The notes under the pieces were generated by a model. The model searched no databases, was not told the origin of the DNA, and saw nothing but the letters and a program-made list of their open reading frames with translations. Positions 50,928 through 58,634 of a stretch of 64,000 bases of DNA are shown piece after piece; position 1 is the stretch's first letter, and each line of letters opens with the position of its first letter. A program made the position numbers and the translations under genes. Origin of the DNA: Posidoniimonas corsicana (GTDB lineage Bacteria; Planctomycetota; Planctomycetia; Pirellulales; Lacipirellulaceae). The DNA is taken from the NCBI RefSeq assembly GCF_007859765.1, contig NZ_SIHJ01000001.1, positions 2,605,311 through 2,669,310 on the forward strand, given 5' to 3'.

Positions 50928-52466
50928 CTACCGCTCGATCACTACGAACCGGGACCCGGCGCCGGTCTGCACGAGCAGCAGCACACTTTCGTCGGGGTCG
51001 GCGTCGGAGAGCAGCTGCCGGGCGTCGTCGGCGTTCTGCACTTCCTGGCGGTTGATCTGGCGGATGACCATGCCGGGCTGGATGCCCGCTTCGGCGGCCC
51101 GCGAGCCGTTGTCGACCTCGGTCACCACCACGCCCTCGGTGGCGGTCAGCCCCAGCTGCTTGCCGACCTCAGGGGTGAGGTTGTCCAGACCCATGCCGAG
51201 GGCGGACGGCTTGGCCTGCGGCGACTCTAGCTGGCTCGACCGCTGGCCGACCCGGGCGCCGAAGCTCTCGGGCTGGGCCTCGGGCGAGAAGGCGAGCTTG
51301 AGCGACTTGCCGTCCCGGACGACCTTCATCGGGTGCGTCTTGCCGAGCTCGGTCTGCTCGACCAGCAGCTGCAGCTCGCCGGCGGAGCCGACCTCTTCGC
51401 CGTCGAGGTGCGTGATGACGTCACCCTCGCGGAGGCCCATCTTGGCGGCCGGCGTGTCGGGGTAGACTTGCGTCACGACCACGCCCTCGCGGGGGCGGAC
51501 GCCGAACTGGCCGGCGATCTCCTGAGTGACCGGCTGGATGCCGACGCCCAGGTACGCCCGGTGCACGACGCCGTCGGTCTCGAGCTGCTTGACCACCCAG
51601 CTCGCCAGGTTGGCGGGCACGGCGAAGCCGATGCCGTTGTTGCCGCCCGAGCGGGACGAGATTGCCGTGTTGATGCCGACGATGCGGCCGTCCAGGTCGA
51701 CCAGCGGCCCGCCGCTGTTGCCGGGGTTGATGGCGGCGTCGGTCTGGATGAAGCTCTCGCGGTCGGTGATGCCGATGCCGCGGTGGGTGGCGCTGACGAT
51801 GCCGGCGGTCACCGTGCTCTCCAGGCCGAACGGCTGACCGAGCGCGAGCACCCAGTCGCCAACTTCCACCTGGTCGCTGTCGGCCAGCTCGGCCGCGACC
51901 AAGTTCTTAGCGCCCTCGATGCGGACGATAGCCAGGTCGGTCTTGGGGTCGGTGGCGACCGACGCGGCCTTGAACTCGCGTCCGTCGTTGAGCCGCACGG
52001 TGACCTCGCCGCCGCCCTCAACCACGTGGTTGTTGGTCAGGATCACGCCGGACGGGTCGATGATCACGCCCGAGCCGATCCCCATCGGACCCGCGTTGGG
52101 CAGGTGCCGGAACTGAGGGTTCACCTGCCCTTCGGGCATGCCCTTGAAGAAGTCTTCGAACGGCGTGCCTTGGAACGGGTTGCGGCCGCCGAAGCGGTCG
52201 GACATGTCGGGGACCTGACGCATGCCCGACTGTGCGAGCTTGGGTCGGTTCTCGATCGCAACGACCGCTGGCAGCACCTTGTCGGACGCGGCGCGGAACG
52301 CGTTGGAAAGGCTCTTGGCGGACGCGACGTCCGCGCTGTTGATGGGCGTCGTCGACTTGTCCTGCGTGGCGTGGCGGCCGGCGGCGCCGAGCGAAACGCC
52401 GACTGCTAGTAAGAGTGTTAATCCGGCCGCGGCGGCGCGGCGTCGAAGGGTAGCTGTATTTGTCAT
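50928..52466 (-). CDS. htrA: HtrA/DegQ-type serine protease with two PDZ domains
   Basis: 512 residues from the ATG at 52466 (AGGAA about 9 nt upstream); a longer frame to 53114 is an overlap artefact. A signal anchor (AAAAGLTLLLAVGVSLGAAG) precedes the trypsin-like domain with the full catalytic triad: His147 in LTNNHVVEGG, Asp177 in KTDLAIVRI and Ser251 in NPGNSGGPLV. Two PDZ domains follow (about 295-390 and 420-510), e.g. VYPDTPAAKMGLREGDVITH and VDNGSRAAEAGIQPGMVIRQ. Periplasmic protein quality-control protease and chaperone. Divergent from the GH28 gene and closed by an intrinsic terminator. Confidence 0.95.
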   Translation of the reverse strand: MTNTATLRRRAAAAGLTLLLAVGVSLGAAGRHATQDKSTTPINSADVASAKSLSNAFRAASDKVLPAVVAIENRPKLAQSGMRQVPDMSDRFGGRNPFQGTPFEDFFKGMPEGQVNPQFRHLPNAGPMGIGSGVIIDPSGVILTNNHVVEGGGEVTVRLNDGREFKAASVATDPKTDLAIVRIEGAKNLVAAELADSDQVEVGDWVLALGQPFGLESTVTAGIVSATHRGIGITDRESFIQTDAAINPGNSGGPLVDLDGRIVGINTAISSRSGGNNGIGFAVPANLASWVVKQLETDGVVHRAYLGVGIQPVTQEIAGQFGVRPREGVVVTQVYPDTPAAKMGLREGDVITHLDGEEVGSAGELQLLVEQTELGKTHPMKVVRDGKSLKLAFSPEAQPESFGARVGQRSSQLESPQAKPSALGMGLDNLTPEVGKQLGLTATEGVVVTEVDNGSRAAEAGIQPGMVIRQINRQEVQNADDARQLLSDADPDESVLLLVQTGAGSRFVVIER

Positions 52467-52833
52467 GTCTACTGTTCCTGCAGTGGGCCGCGTGGCCGTG
52501 TATCCACCGGCGCGTGCCGGTAGCGGAGGGGCCGCGGCGGGGGTGCGAGACCGGCCGCGCTGCCTCACACCGCCTCCCTGGCGGTGAGCGCGACCTTTCT
52601 TGGTTATCAACGCAGCACGCCGGCGGATGGTTCGCAAACCGGGGGTGGAAATCGGTCCTGTTTGCGCGATCCCGATCGGCCGATCAGGCCCTTCGCAAAG
52701 TCGCCGCCGCTGATTGCAGCCGCGCGGACTTCTCCACCGGACTTGTGCATAATTAGTCCCCGACGCCCGGGCGGGCGCGCGTCGTCCTGGCCGGTTCTCC
52801 TCCACCGCCTCATCCACCAAAGGACCCTCCGGC
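52467..52833. other. Divergent intergenic region between HtrA and GH28 genes
   Basis: 367 bases with no credible ORF. It must hold promoters for both directions. A CATAAT at about 52748 could be a -10 for the GH28 gene, but no matching -35 is visible. Confidence 0.4.
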
Positions 52834-54363
52834 ATGAAGGCCCCTCTGCTTGCTGCGTTGCTCGTGACCACCCTGCCCGCCACCCTTGGTTGGGCTGCGG
52901 GCGCGGCCGACTTCACGCTTCCGGAGGTGCGGGCCGTCAGTATCCCCAGCGGCCGGGTGAGCATCGCCGACTTCGGCGCGAAGCCCGACGGCCGAACGCT
53001 CAACACCCAGGCGTTCGCCAAGGCCATCAAGTCGGTCGCATCGCAGGGCGGCGGCCGGGTGGTTGTGCCGCGCGGGGTCTGGAAGACGGGTCCGATCGAG
53101 CTGGAGAGCAACATCGACCTGCACGTGGAGCAGGGCGCCGTGGTGCTGTTCTCGGGCGACCTCGACCACTACCGGACGCCCAACGGTAAGGTGGCGCACC
53201 TGATTTCGGGCGCCGACCTCGAGAACGTCGCCATTACGGGGTCCGGCGTCTTCGAAGGGGCGGGCGACTACTGGCGCCCGGTCAAAGAATTCAAGATGAC
53301 CGACAAGCAGTGGAAGAAGCTGCTGAGCAAAGGCGGCGTGCTGACCGACGACGAAGAGATCTGGTGGCCGTCCGAGGAGCACACCAAAGTCAAACGCCCG
53401 CGGTTGGTGCGGCTGGACGACTGCCGGCGGGTGCTGATCGAGAACGCGACGTTCCGCAACTCGCCGTCGTTCAGCCTGGACGTTTCGGACTGTGAGGATG
53501 TCACGATCCGCGGCGTCACGGTGCTGAACTTCTGGTACGCCCAGAACGGCGACGGCATCGACCTGCACTCGTGCAAGAACGTCCAGATCATCGGCGCGCG
53601 GGTTGACGTCGGCGACGACGCTTTGTGTATGAAGTCGAACCCCGGCAAGCCGCTGGAGAACGTGCTGGTGAAGGACTGCACCGTGTTTCACGGCCACGGC
53701 GGTTTCGTGATCGGGAGCGAGGAGCTGGGCGGAATGAACAACCTCCGGGTGCGCGACTGCACGTTCATCGGCACCGACGTGGGGCTGCGATTCAAGAGCG
53801 CGCGTGACCGGGGCGGCCTGGTCACGAATGTCGACATCCAGAACGTGAACATGATCGACATCGCCGAGCAGGCGATCCTGTTCGACATGCACTACGAGGC
53901 GGGCATTCCGCTCGACAAGCAGGGGCTCGTGACGCGCAACGCGGGCTCGGCGCCGCCTGCTGTCACCGACACCACGCCGCGGTTCCGCCAGATCTCGATC
54001 CGCGACGTCACCTGCCGGGGCGCCGAGCGCGCGGTGCTGCTCGCCGGGCTGCCAGAGATGCCGGTGCAGGACGTCCTGCTGGAGAATGTTTCGATCACCG
54101 CCAAACGCGGCATGGTCTGCATGGACGCTGTCGGCGTCGAACTGCGGGGCGTTGAAGTGCTGTGCGACGAAGGCCCGGCGCTGCACGTCTACAACACGCG
54201 GCGGCTGGCAGTCGACGACTTCCGCTGGCGCGCCGGAACCGCCACGCCCGTGCGGGTGCAGGGTCCGCAGAACGCGGAGCTGACGTTCTCCGGGATCGCC
54301 GGTGGCGGCGAAGCGATCAGCCTGATCGAGGGCGCAGAGGCGTCGGCAGTGCAGAGTCGGTAG
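52834..54363 (+). CDS. GH28 polygalacturonase, exported
   Basis: 509 residues; AAAGGA precedes the ATG. A signal peptide (MKAPLLAALLVTTLPATLGW) is followed by the GH28 entry motif VSIADFGAKPDGRTLNTQAF and a right-handed beta helix. Catalytic region: NGDGID (238-243), DD (261-262), GHGGFVIGSE (His288) and RFK (319-321), corresponding to the NxD, DD, HGG and RxK motifs of the family, so activity is expected. Hydrolyses alpha-1,4-galacturonan or related pectin. The final ~120 residues contain extra beta-helix rungs. Complements the PL11 lyase and SGNH esterase as a pectin-degrading set. The triple-PDZ gene follows after 79 bases. Confidence 0.93.
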   Translation: MKAPLLAALLVTTLPATLGWAAGAADFTLPEVRAVSIPSGRVSIADFGAKPDGRTLNTQAFAKAIKSVASQGGGRVVVPRGVWKTGPIELESNIDLHVEQGAVVLFSGDLDHYRTPNGKVAHLISGADLENVAITGSGVFEGAGDYWRPVKEFKMTDKQWKKLLSKGGVLTDDEEIWWPSEEHTKVKRPRLVRLDDCRRVLIENATFRNSPSFSLDVSDCEDVTIRGVTVLNFWYAQNGDGIDLHSCKNVQIIGARVDVGDDALCMKSNPGKPLENVLVKDCTVFHGHGGFVIGSEELGGMNNLRVRDCTFIGTDVGLRFKSARDRGGLVTNVDIQNVNMIDIAEQAILFDMHYEAGIPLDKQGLVTRNAGSAPPAVTDTTPRFRQISIRDVTCRGAERAVLLAGLPEMPVQDVLLENVSITAKRGMVCMDAVGVELRGVEVLCDEGPALHVYNTRRLAVDDFRWRAGTATPVRVQGPQNAELTFSGIAGGGEAISLIEGAEASAVQSR

Positions 54364-54442
54364 GGGCGTCGCGTGCTTGCGTGGCGAGTCCCGCGGCCCC
54401 AATAATGGACGCGTCACCCCGTCCGGAGAGAGGCCGCCCGCC

Positions 54443-55786
54443 ATGCCGCTACGCCACCGTTTCGCGCCGCCGCTGTACGTCTGGTTGGGCCTGCTGCTGA
54501 TCGCCGGACCACGGCTGTCGACCGTCCACGCCCAAGAGCTGGCGGTGGAGGGATCGGTCACTCGGTACTTCGAGAGCGGCGACGGCATCCGGCTGGCGGA
54601 GATCAAGGTCCGCAGCGTGGCGTTGGAAGGCCCGGCCGCGGCGGGCGGCGCGCGGCCGCCCGCGCCCGGCGACATCATCTACGTGCAGATTGACCGCCTC
54701 GGCTTGGCCGACCTGCCGGCCGCCGGCAGCGCGGCCCGGGCGAAGATAAGCTCGGCCGGGCCGGGCGCGTGGACCACCGCGGGCGGTGGGCTCGAATCGG
54801 CCACCCGCGATGACCGAGGGAGCGGCCCCCGGTCGGGACCCAGCCTCGGCAGGGCGCCCGCCAGCGTGGACGCGCTTGGGATGAACTGCCGCGCGAAGCT
54901 CGTCGGGGGGCGGCTGGGCCTGGAGGTCGTGCGGGTCAGCCCGGGCGGCGTCGGCCAGCAGGCCGGCTTCCAGCCGGGCGACGTCATCGTCGGCATCAAC
55001 GGCCGGCCGCTCACCTCGGCCGCCGACGTGCGGAATCTCGACGCCGGCCCGGGCAAGGTTGAGCTGAACGTAATCGACGTCAATACCGGCCGCACCGCGA
55101 CCGTCGAGTTGTCGCGTTCTGCCGTCGCCGCCAACACAACGGGCCCCGGAGACGACGCCAAAGCCCCTCGATCGGCATCTCCCGCCGACCGCGTGCGGAC
55201 AGCGCTGGGCCTAGAAGTAAAGGATTCTAGAGCGGGTCTTCGCCGCGCGGTCGAGGTGACATCGGTCACCAAGGGTGGGCCGGCTTCGCAGGCCGGGTTT
55301 GAGCCCGTTGATGTGATTGTCGCGGTGGGGAAGTCGCGGGTCGGTGGCGTGGATGACTTCGCCGACGCGCTTCCCGGTCGCCCTCAGCGGCTCACGCTGA
55401 TGGTCCGCGACATCCGCACCGGGCGTGAGGTGCCGGTTGAGGTAGAGAGCGCGGGCTTGTCGGCGCGTGACGAGCCGCGGACGCCGGAGCCCAGCACGAC
55501 GACAACGCCAACCTCGCCGGCGACCAAGCCCGGCAAGATCGGCATTGCCGGCCAGTTGACCTTCTACGACGCCGAGGCGGCCGTCAAAGTGGCAAGCGTT
55601 GAGCCGGGCAGCCCGGCCGACCGCGCGGGGGTGCGGGCGGGCATGATCCTGCTCAGCGCCGACGGCGCGCCCCTGCTCCACCCCAACGACCTCGCCGCGG
55701 CGGTCGGGAAGGCCCGCGGCGTCGTCTCGCTCCGCGTTGTCGACCCGGACGCGCGGCGGGAACAGACCATCCGAGTCCAACTCTAA
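54443..55786 (+). CDS. Exported protein with three PDZ domains
   Basis: 447 residues from the ATG at 54443 (GAGAGG 10 nt upstream); an ORF extension to 54377 adds no signal peptide. A signal peptide (APPLYVWLGLLLIAGPRLST) is followed by a ~100-residue beta region and three PDZ-like domains: GQQAGFQPGDVIVGINGRPL, PASQAGFEPVDVIVAVGKSR and PADRAGVRAGMILLSADGAP. Linkers are Pro/Ala/Thr-rich. No protease motif is present, so it likely binds C-termini or tethers partners in the periplasm. Adjacent to a metallopeptidase gene on the same strand and close to an HtrA gene, suggesting involvement in envelope proteolysis. Confidence 0.85.
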   Translation: MPLRHRFAPPLYVWLGLLLIAGPRLSTVHAQELAVEGSVTRYFESGDGIRLAEIKVRSVALEGPAAAGGARPPAPGDIIYVQIDRLGLADLPAAGSAARAKISSAGPGAWTTAGGGLESATRDDRGSGPRSGPSLGRAPASVDALGMNCRAKLVGGRLGLEVVRVSPGGVGQQAGFQPGDVIVGINGRPLTSAADVRNLDAGPGKVELNVIDVNTGRTATVELSRSAVAANTTGPGDDAKAPRSASPADRVRTALGLEVKDSRAGLRRAVEVTSVTKGGPASQAGFEPVDVIVAVGKSRVGGVDDFADALPGRPQRLTLMVRDIRTGREVPVEVESAGLSARDEPRTPEPSTTTTPTSPATKPGKIGIAGQLTFYDAEAAVKVASVEPGSPADRAGVRAGMILLSADGAPLLHPNDLAAAVGKARGVVSLRVVDPDARREQTIRVQL

Positions 55787-55806
55787 CGCTACGAAGGCGC
55801 TGATAC

Positions 55807-56667
55807 ATGAGAACCGAAGGACGTCGCGAGAGCACCAACGTCGAGGACCGGCGGAGGATGTCCCCCAAGGCGGTAGGCATCGGCGGCGGCCTGATCGGCC
55901 TGCTGATTGTCCTCGCCATCACGCTGCTTGGCGGCAACCCTCAGCAGGCGGCCAAGGTGATGGAGCAGTTGGACGTCGGGCAGCCCCAGCAGCAGGCGGC
56001 CGATGTGCAGCTCAGCCCTGAGGAAGAGGAGGCCGCCCGCTTCGTCCGCGTGGTGCTGGCCGACACCGAGGACGTGTGGACCGCGCTGTTCCGGGAGCAG
56101 GGCGCCGAGTACACCAAGCCGACGCTGGTGCTGTTCACCGGCCAGGTGCAGTCGGCGTGCGGGTTCGCCAGCGCGGCCACCGGCCCGTTCTACTGCCCGC
56201 TCGACCGGAACGTCTACCTCGACCTCTCATTCTTCGAAGAGATGAAGCGTAAGTTCAACGCCCCGGGCGACTTCGCCCAGGCGTACGTGGTGGCGCACGA
56301 GATCGGCCACCACGTCCAGAACTTGCTGGGCATCTCCGAGCAGGTGCAGGCGCAGCGGCGGCGGTTGTCGGAGGTCGAGTACAACCGCCTGTCGGTGCGG
56401 CTCGAACTGCAGGCGGACTACCTGGCCGGCGTGTGGGCGCACCACGCCCAGGAAAAATGGCAGGTGCTCGAGCCGGGCGACATCCGCGAGGCGATCGACG
56501 CGGCCACCGCGATCGGGGACGACCGCCTGCAGCGGCAGGCGCAGGGGTATGTCGTCCCCGAGTCGTTCACGCACGGCACCTCCGAGCAGCGCGTCCGCTG
56601 GTTCTACAAGGGCCTGCAGAGCGGCGACATGCTCGGCGGGAACACGTTTGAGGCAGAGCAGCTGTAG
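55807..56667 (+). CDS. ypfJ: YpfJ-type zinc metallopeptidase
   Basis: 286 residues. One N-terminal membrane helix (GGLIGLLIVLAITLLGG, about 26-43) places the catalytic part outside the cytoplasm. Conserved neutral-zinc-peptidase features: TLVLFTGQVQSACGFASAAT, GPFYCPLDRNVYLDLSFFEE, and the zinc motif HEIGHHVQNLLG (His164, Glu165, His168) with RLELQADYLAGVWAHHAQ downstream supplying the third ligand. Length matches the family. It is 20 bases from the triple-PDZ gene, so co-transcription is likely. Substrate unknown. Confidence 0.93.
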   Translation: MRTEGRRESTNVEDRRRMSPKAVGIGGGLIGLLIVLAITLLGGNPQQAAKVMEQLDVGQPQQQAADVQLSPEEEEAARFVRVVLADTEDVWTALFREQGAEYTKPTLVLFTGQVQSACGFASAATGPFYCPLDRNVYLDLSFFEEMKRKFNAPGDFAQAYVVAHEIGHHVQNLLGISEQVQAQRRRLSEVEYNRLSVRLELQADYLAGVWAHHAQEKWQVLEPGDIREAIDAATAIGDDRLQRQAQGYVVPESFTHGTSEQRVRWFYKGLQSGDMLGGNTFEAEQL

Positions 56668-56688
56668 CCCGCGGGCGCCGACGTTCCG

Positions 56689-56883
56689 CTACCAGGGCTT
56701 CAGCTTCCAGCCCAGCACGAAGCCAACGCCCAGGCACCACGCCGCGGCGACCTCGGGCTTCTGCCGCGCGTACTCGCGGAGGTAGTCGACCAGGTCGGGG
56801 ACCGGCTGCAGGTCACAGGTCGAGGCTGGGCACGCGGCCGGCTGCTTGGGGGTGGCGTCGTTGGCGGTGTGGTTGCCGGGCAT
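56689..56883 (-). CDS. Small membrane protein, last gene of the stress-type cluster
   Basis: 64 residues with a Cys/Pro-rich N-terminal part, an amphipathic helix (LVDYLREYARQKPEVAAAWC) and a short membrane segment GVGFVLGWKLKPW at the end. The arrangement is like the membrane end of DUF883/DUF3618-type proteins encoded just upstream on the same strand. No motif indicates enzymatic activity. Confidence 0.55.
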   Translation of the reverse strand: MPGNHTANDATPKQPAACPASTCDLQPVPDLVDYLREYARQKPEVAAAWCLGVGFVLGWKLKPW

Positions 56884-56910
56884 GGCGGACCCTGTGGCAG
56901 ATGGACGGGG

Positions 56911-57348
56911 TTAACGGGGGGAGTTCGGGGGCGGCGCGTCGTCACGTGCGTCGGCCAGCCCACGCTTCACACTCTCAAGGTTCTGGGCCAGCTCGTCCAG
57001 GGTGCGTGACAGCATGGACAAACCTCGCCCCGCGGCGCGGCGGGCGGCGAGCAGCAGCAACGTGGCGGCGACCGCGGCCGCGCCGCCGGCGGCGGCCAGG
57101 CTGACTGGCCGGGACAGGCCGAAGCCTTCTTCGATCCAGGCCGCGGCTGCCAGCAGCAGCACGGGCGCGGCGGCGATCAGCAGGCACACGGCGACCGCGA
57201 CCATCACGATCGCGGCGTAGCTCGCCTTGGTCGCCGCCGCCGCGTCGGCGCGCAGCAGCATCAGCTGCAGCTCGCCCATCTCGAGCAGCGTCTGCGCCAG
57301 CCGCGGCTTCGAGCCGCCGGTGTCGTCGTTGCTGTCTTGGTGATTCAC
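56911..57348 (-). CDS. Phage-holin-superfamily (DUF1469-like) membrane protein
   Basis: 145 residues from a GTG at 57348 that overlaps the previous gene's stop (GTGA). Two adjacent membrane helices (AIVMVAVAVCLLIAAAPVLLL and SLAAAGGAAAVAATLLLLA) are flanked by a charged N-terminal helix (LLEMGELQLMLLRADAAAA) and an amphipathic C-terminal helix. This matches the holin-superfamily III/DUF1469 group, which occurs next to CsbD and DUF883/DUF3618 genes in many bacteria. Despite the name there is no sign of a prophage. Confidence 0.75.
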   Translation of the reverse strand: MNHQDSNDDTGGSKPRLAQTLLEMGELQLMLLRADAAAATKASYAAIVMVAVAVCLLIAAAPVLLLAAAAWIEEGFGLSRPVSLAAAGGAAAVAATLLLLAARRAAGRGLSMLSRTLDELAQNLESVKRGLADARDDAPPPNSPR

Positions 57349-57545
57349 TTCTTCTGCTTCACCAGCCAACCGATAGCGGCGCCAATCACAACCCCGGCGC
57401 CGATCGCCACCAGCGGTTGGCGGCCAATCCATTGCCCAACAGCGCCCTGCAGCTGGCTGAGGCGCTGCTGCGCCGGCTTGGGGGCGGCGTCCGTGGCGGT
57501 CGGATTCTGGGTTGGGGGCGGGGTCATGCCAGCGGTTGGGGACAC
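57345..57545 (-). CDS. Small glycine-zipper membrane protein
   Basis: 66 residues from a GTG at 57545 (60 residues if the internal ATG at 57527 is used; no ribosome site favours either). The N-terminal half is Pro/Thr/Ala-rich. The C-terminal half, VGQWIGRQPLVAIGAGVVIG then AAIGWLVKQKK, is a glycine-zipper membrane segment as at the end of DUF883 proteins. It overlaps the holin-like gene by four bases. Confidence 0.65.
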   Translation of the reverse strand: MSPTAGMTPPPTQNPTATDAAPKPAQQRLSQLQGAVGQWIGRQPLVAIGAGVVIGAAIGWLVKQKK

Positions 57546-57552
57546 GGGGTGG

Positions 57553-57996
57553 TTAGTCGTTGATGCGCGTCTGTGCGGAGATCACCTTGCCCAGGTACGC
57601 CACGCCTTCGCGTGCGAGCATTGTTCCGAGGGCGAGCGCCGCCTTCTGGGACAGCCCGACCTCTTTCTGTGGCGGGGCGTCGGAGATGACGTGCAGCTTA
57701 CCCTGCTCGGCGAGGCTCTTGATCTGGTCGTCGGTCGCCACCACGGCCGCCGGGCGGCGTGATGGAACCAGCGCAAACCCCGCCAGCACCGCCGCGCCGA
57801 CGCATACGAAGGGGAACTTCTTGACGTAGAACTGCCAGTGCGCAGCGTCCTGCACGCCGCGCGACACGCCGGCCACTTCACGCTGCAGGTCGTCCCGCAG
57901 GTGGAGCATCCGCTGCCGGATCTGGTCGGCGTCGGGCCGCGGGGCGCCGTTGGGCGGAACGGCGTCGGCGTGGCTGGAATGGTTGGGGCTGCTCAC
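57553..57996 (-). CDS. DUF3618-like membrane protein
   Basis: 147 residues from a GTG start. The N-terminal helix (ADQIRQRMLHLRDDLQREVA) is typical of DUF3618-like proteins. One membrane segment (FVCVGAAVLAGFALVPSRRP) is near residue 70. The C-terminal part (ALALGTMLAREGVAYLGKVI) is a predicted amphipathic helix. Part of a five-gene same-strand cluster with short gaps. A role in envelope stress is inferred from family context only. Confidence 0.65.
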   Translation of the reverse strand: MSSPNHSSHADAVPPNGAPRPDADQIRQRMLHLRDDLQREVAGVSRGVQDAAHWQFYVKKFPFVCVGAAVLAGFALVPSRRPAAVVATDDQIKSLAEQGKLHVISDAPPQKEVGLSQKAALALGTMLAREGVAYLGKVISAQTRIND

Positions 57997-58011
57997 AGAC
58001 CTGATCCCCGG

Positions 58012-58431
58012 TTACTTCGATCGCAGGACGAGCGCCACCAAGGCGCCGGCGACCACGCCGGCGCCAAATGCCACCGCCACCGACTCCATCGGGTGCTTGC
58101 GGACCGCCAACTCCGCCCGGGCCCGCCGGACTTCTACCCCTTCGCGCAGCCGGTCGACCGTTTCGGCCGAGGCGGTCGAAGCGTGGTCGTAGCACTCCCG
58201 TGCCGCGCTCGCGAACTGCTTCAGCACGGGACGGAACCGCTCGTCCAGGCCGGCCAGGCAGTTGGCGATCTCCTCGCCCGACTGACCGGTCCGCTGCTGG
58301 ATCCAGCCGACCAGCTGCTGCAGGTCGCCCTGAAAGGCGCTGAGGTCTTCTTCGCCGAGCTGTGACCACGCGTCGCGGACCTTGCTCTTGAGGTCGTCCC
58401 AGCCAATTCGTAGTTGGTCCTGCTCCGGCAT
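58012..58431 (-). CDS. CsbD-like/DUF883 fusion protein, first gene of the stress-type cluster
   Basis: 139 residues. The first ~50 (LRIGWDDLKSKVRDAWSQLG, LSAFQGDLQQLVGWIQQRTG) follow the CsbD-like fold of general-stress proteins. The rest (ETVDRLREGVEVRRARAELA, then RKHPMESVAVAFGAGVVAGAL) matches DUF883, a membrane-tethered ribosome-associated family. ATG start; only a weak ribosome site. The gene faces the AI-2E transporter gene across a 203-base region with a symmetric TATAAT palindrome. Confidence 0.78.
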   Translation of the reverse strand: MPEQDQLRIGWDDLKSKVRDAWSQLGEEDLSAFQGDLQQLVGWIQQRTGQSGEEIANCLAGLDERFRPVLKQFASAARECYDHASTASAETVDRLREGVEVRRARAELAVRKHPMESVAVAFGAGVVAGALVALVLRSK

Positions 58432-58543
58432 CGGTAGGCTCCGGCTATGGCAAACGGGCCGCGTGGTTCGGTAGAATCGCGGCCGCCGCGGTGGGTTCCG
58501 TCGCCCCGCCCGACACGGCCCGGCGGCGGGGCTACTAGCTTGC

Positions 58544-58553
58544 GATTATAATC
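58544..58553. promoter_or_regulatory. Symmetric -10-like palindrome GATTATAATC
   Basis: A 10-bp perfect palindrome giving TATAAT on both strands, in the divergent region between the CsbD-like and AI-2E genes. It is the only AT-rich patch there. No -35 match at 16-18 bases on the plus strand, so it is a candidate only. Confidence 0.35.
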
Positions 58554-58634
58554 ACGCGGATGGGGCTTGGGACGGATTTCGCGGACCTGTAGGGCCGCCC
58601 CGCAACCGTGGTTCCTGGTCGATGAGGTCTCGAC

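Noticed and set aside
52810-54678. 622-codon minus-strand frame over the GH28 gene
   Set aside because: Shadow of a GH28 enzyme with complete catalytic motifs.
56911-57348. Holin-like gene as a sign of a prophage
   Set aside because: No integrase, capsid, tail or lysin genes nearby. The holin-superfamily label applies equally to stress-type chromosomal clusters.
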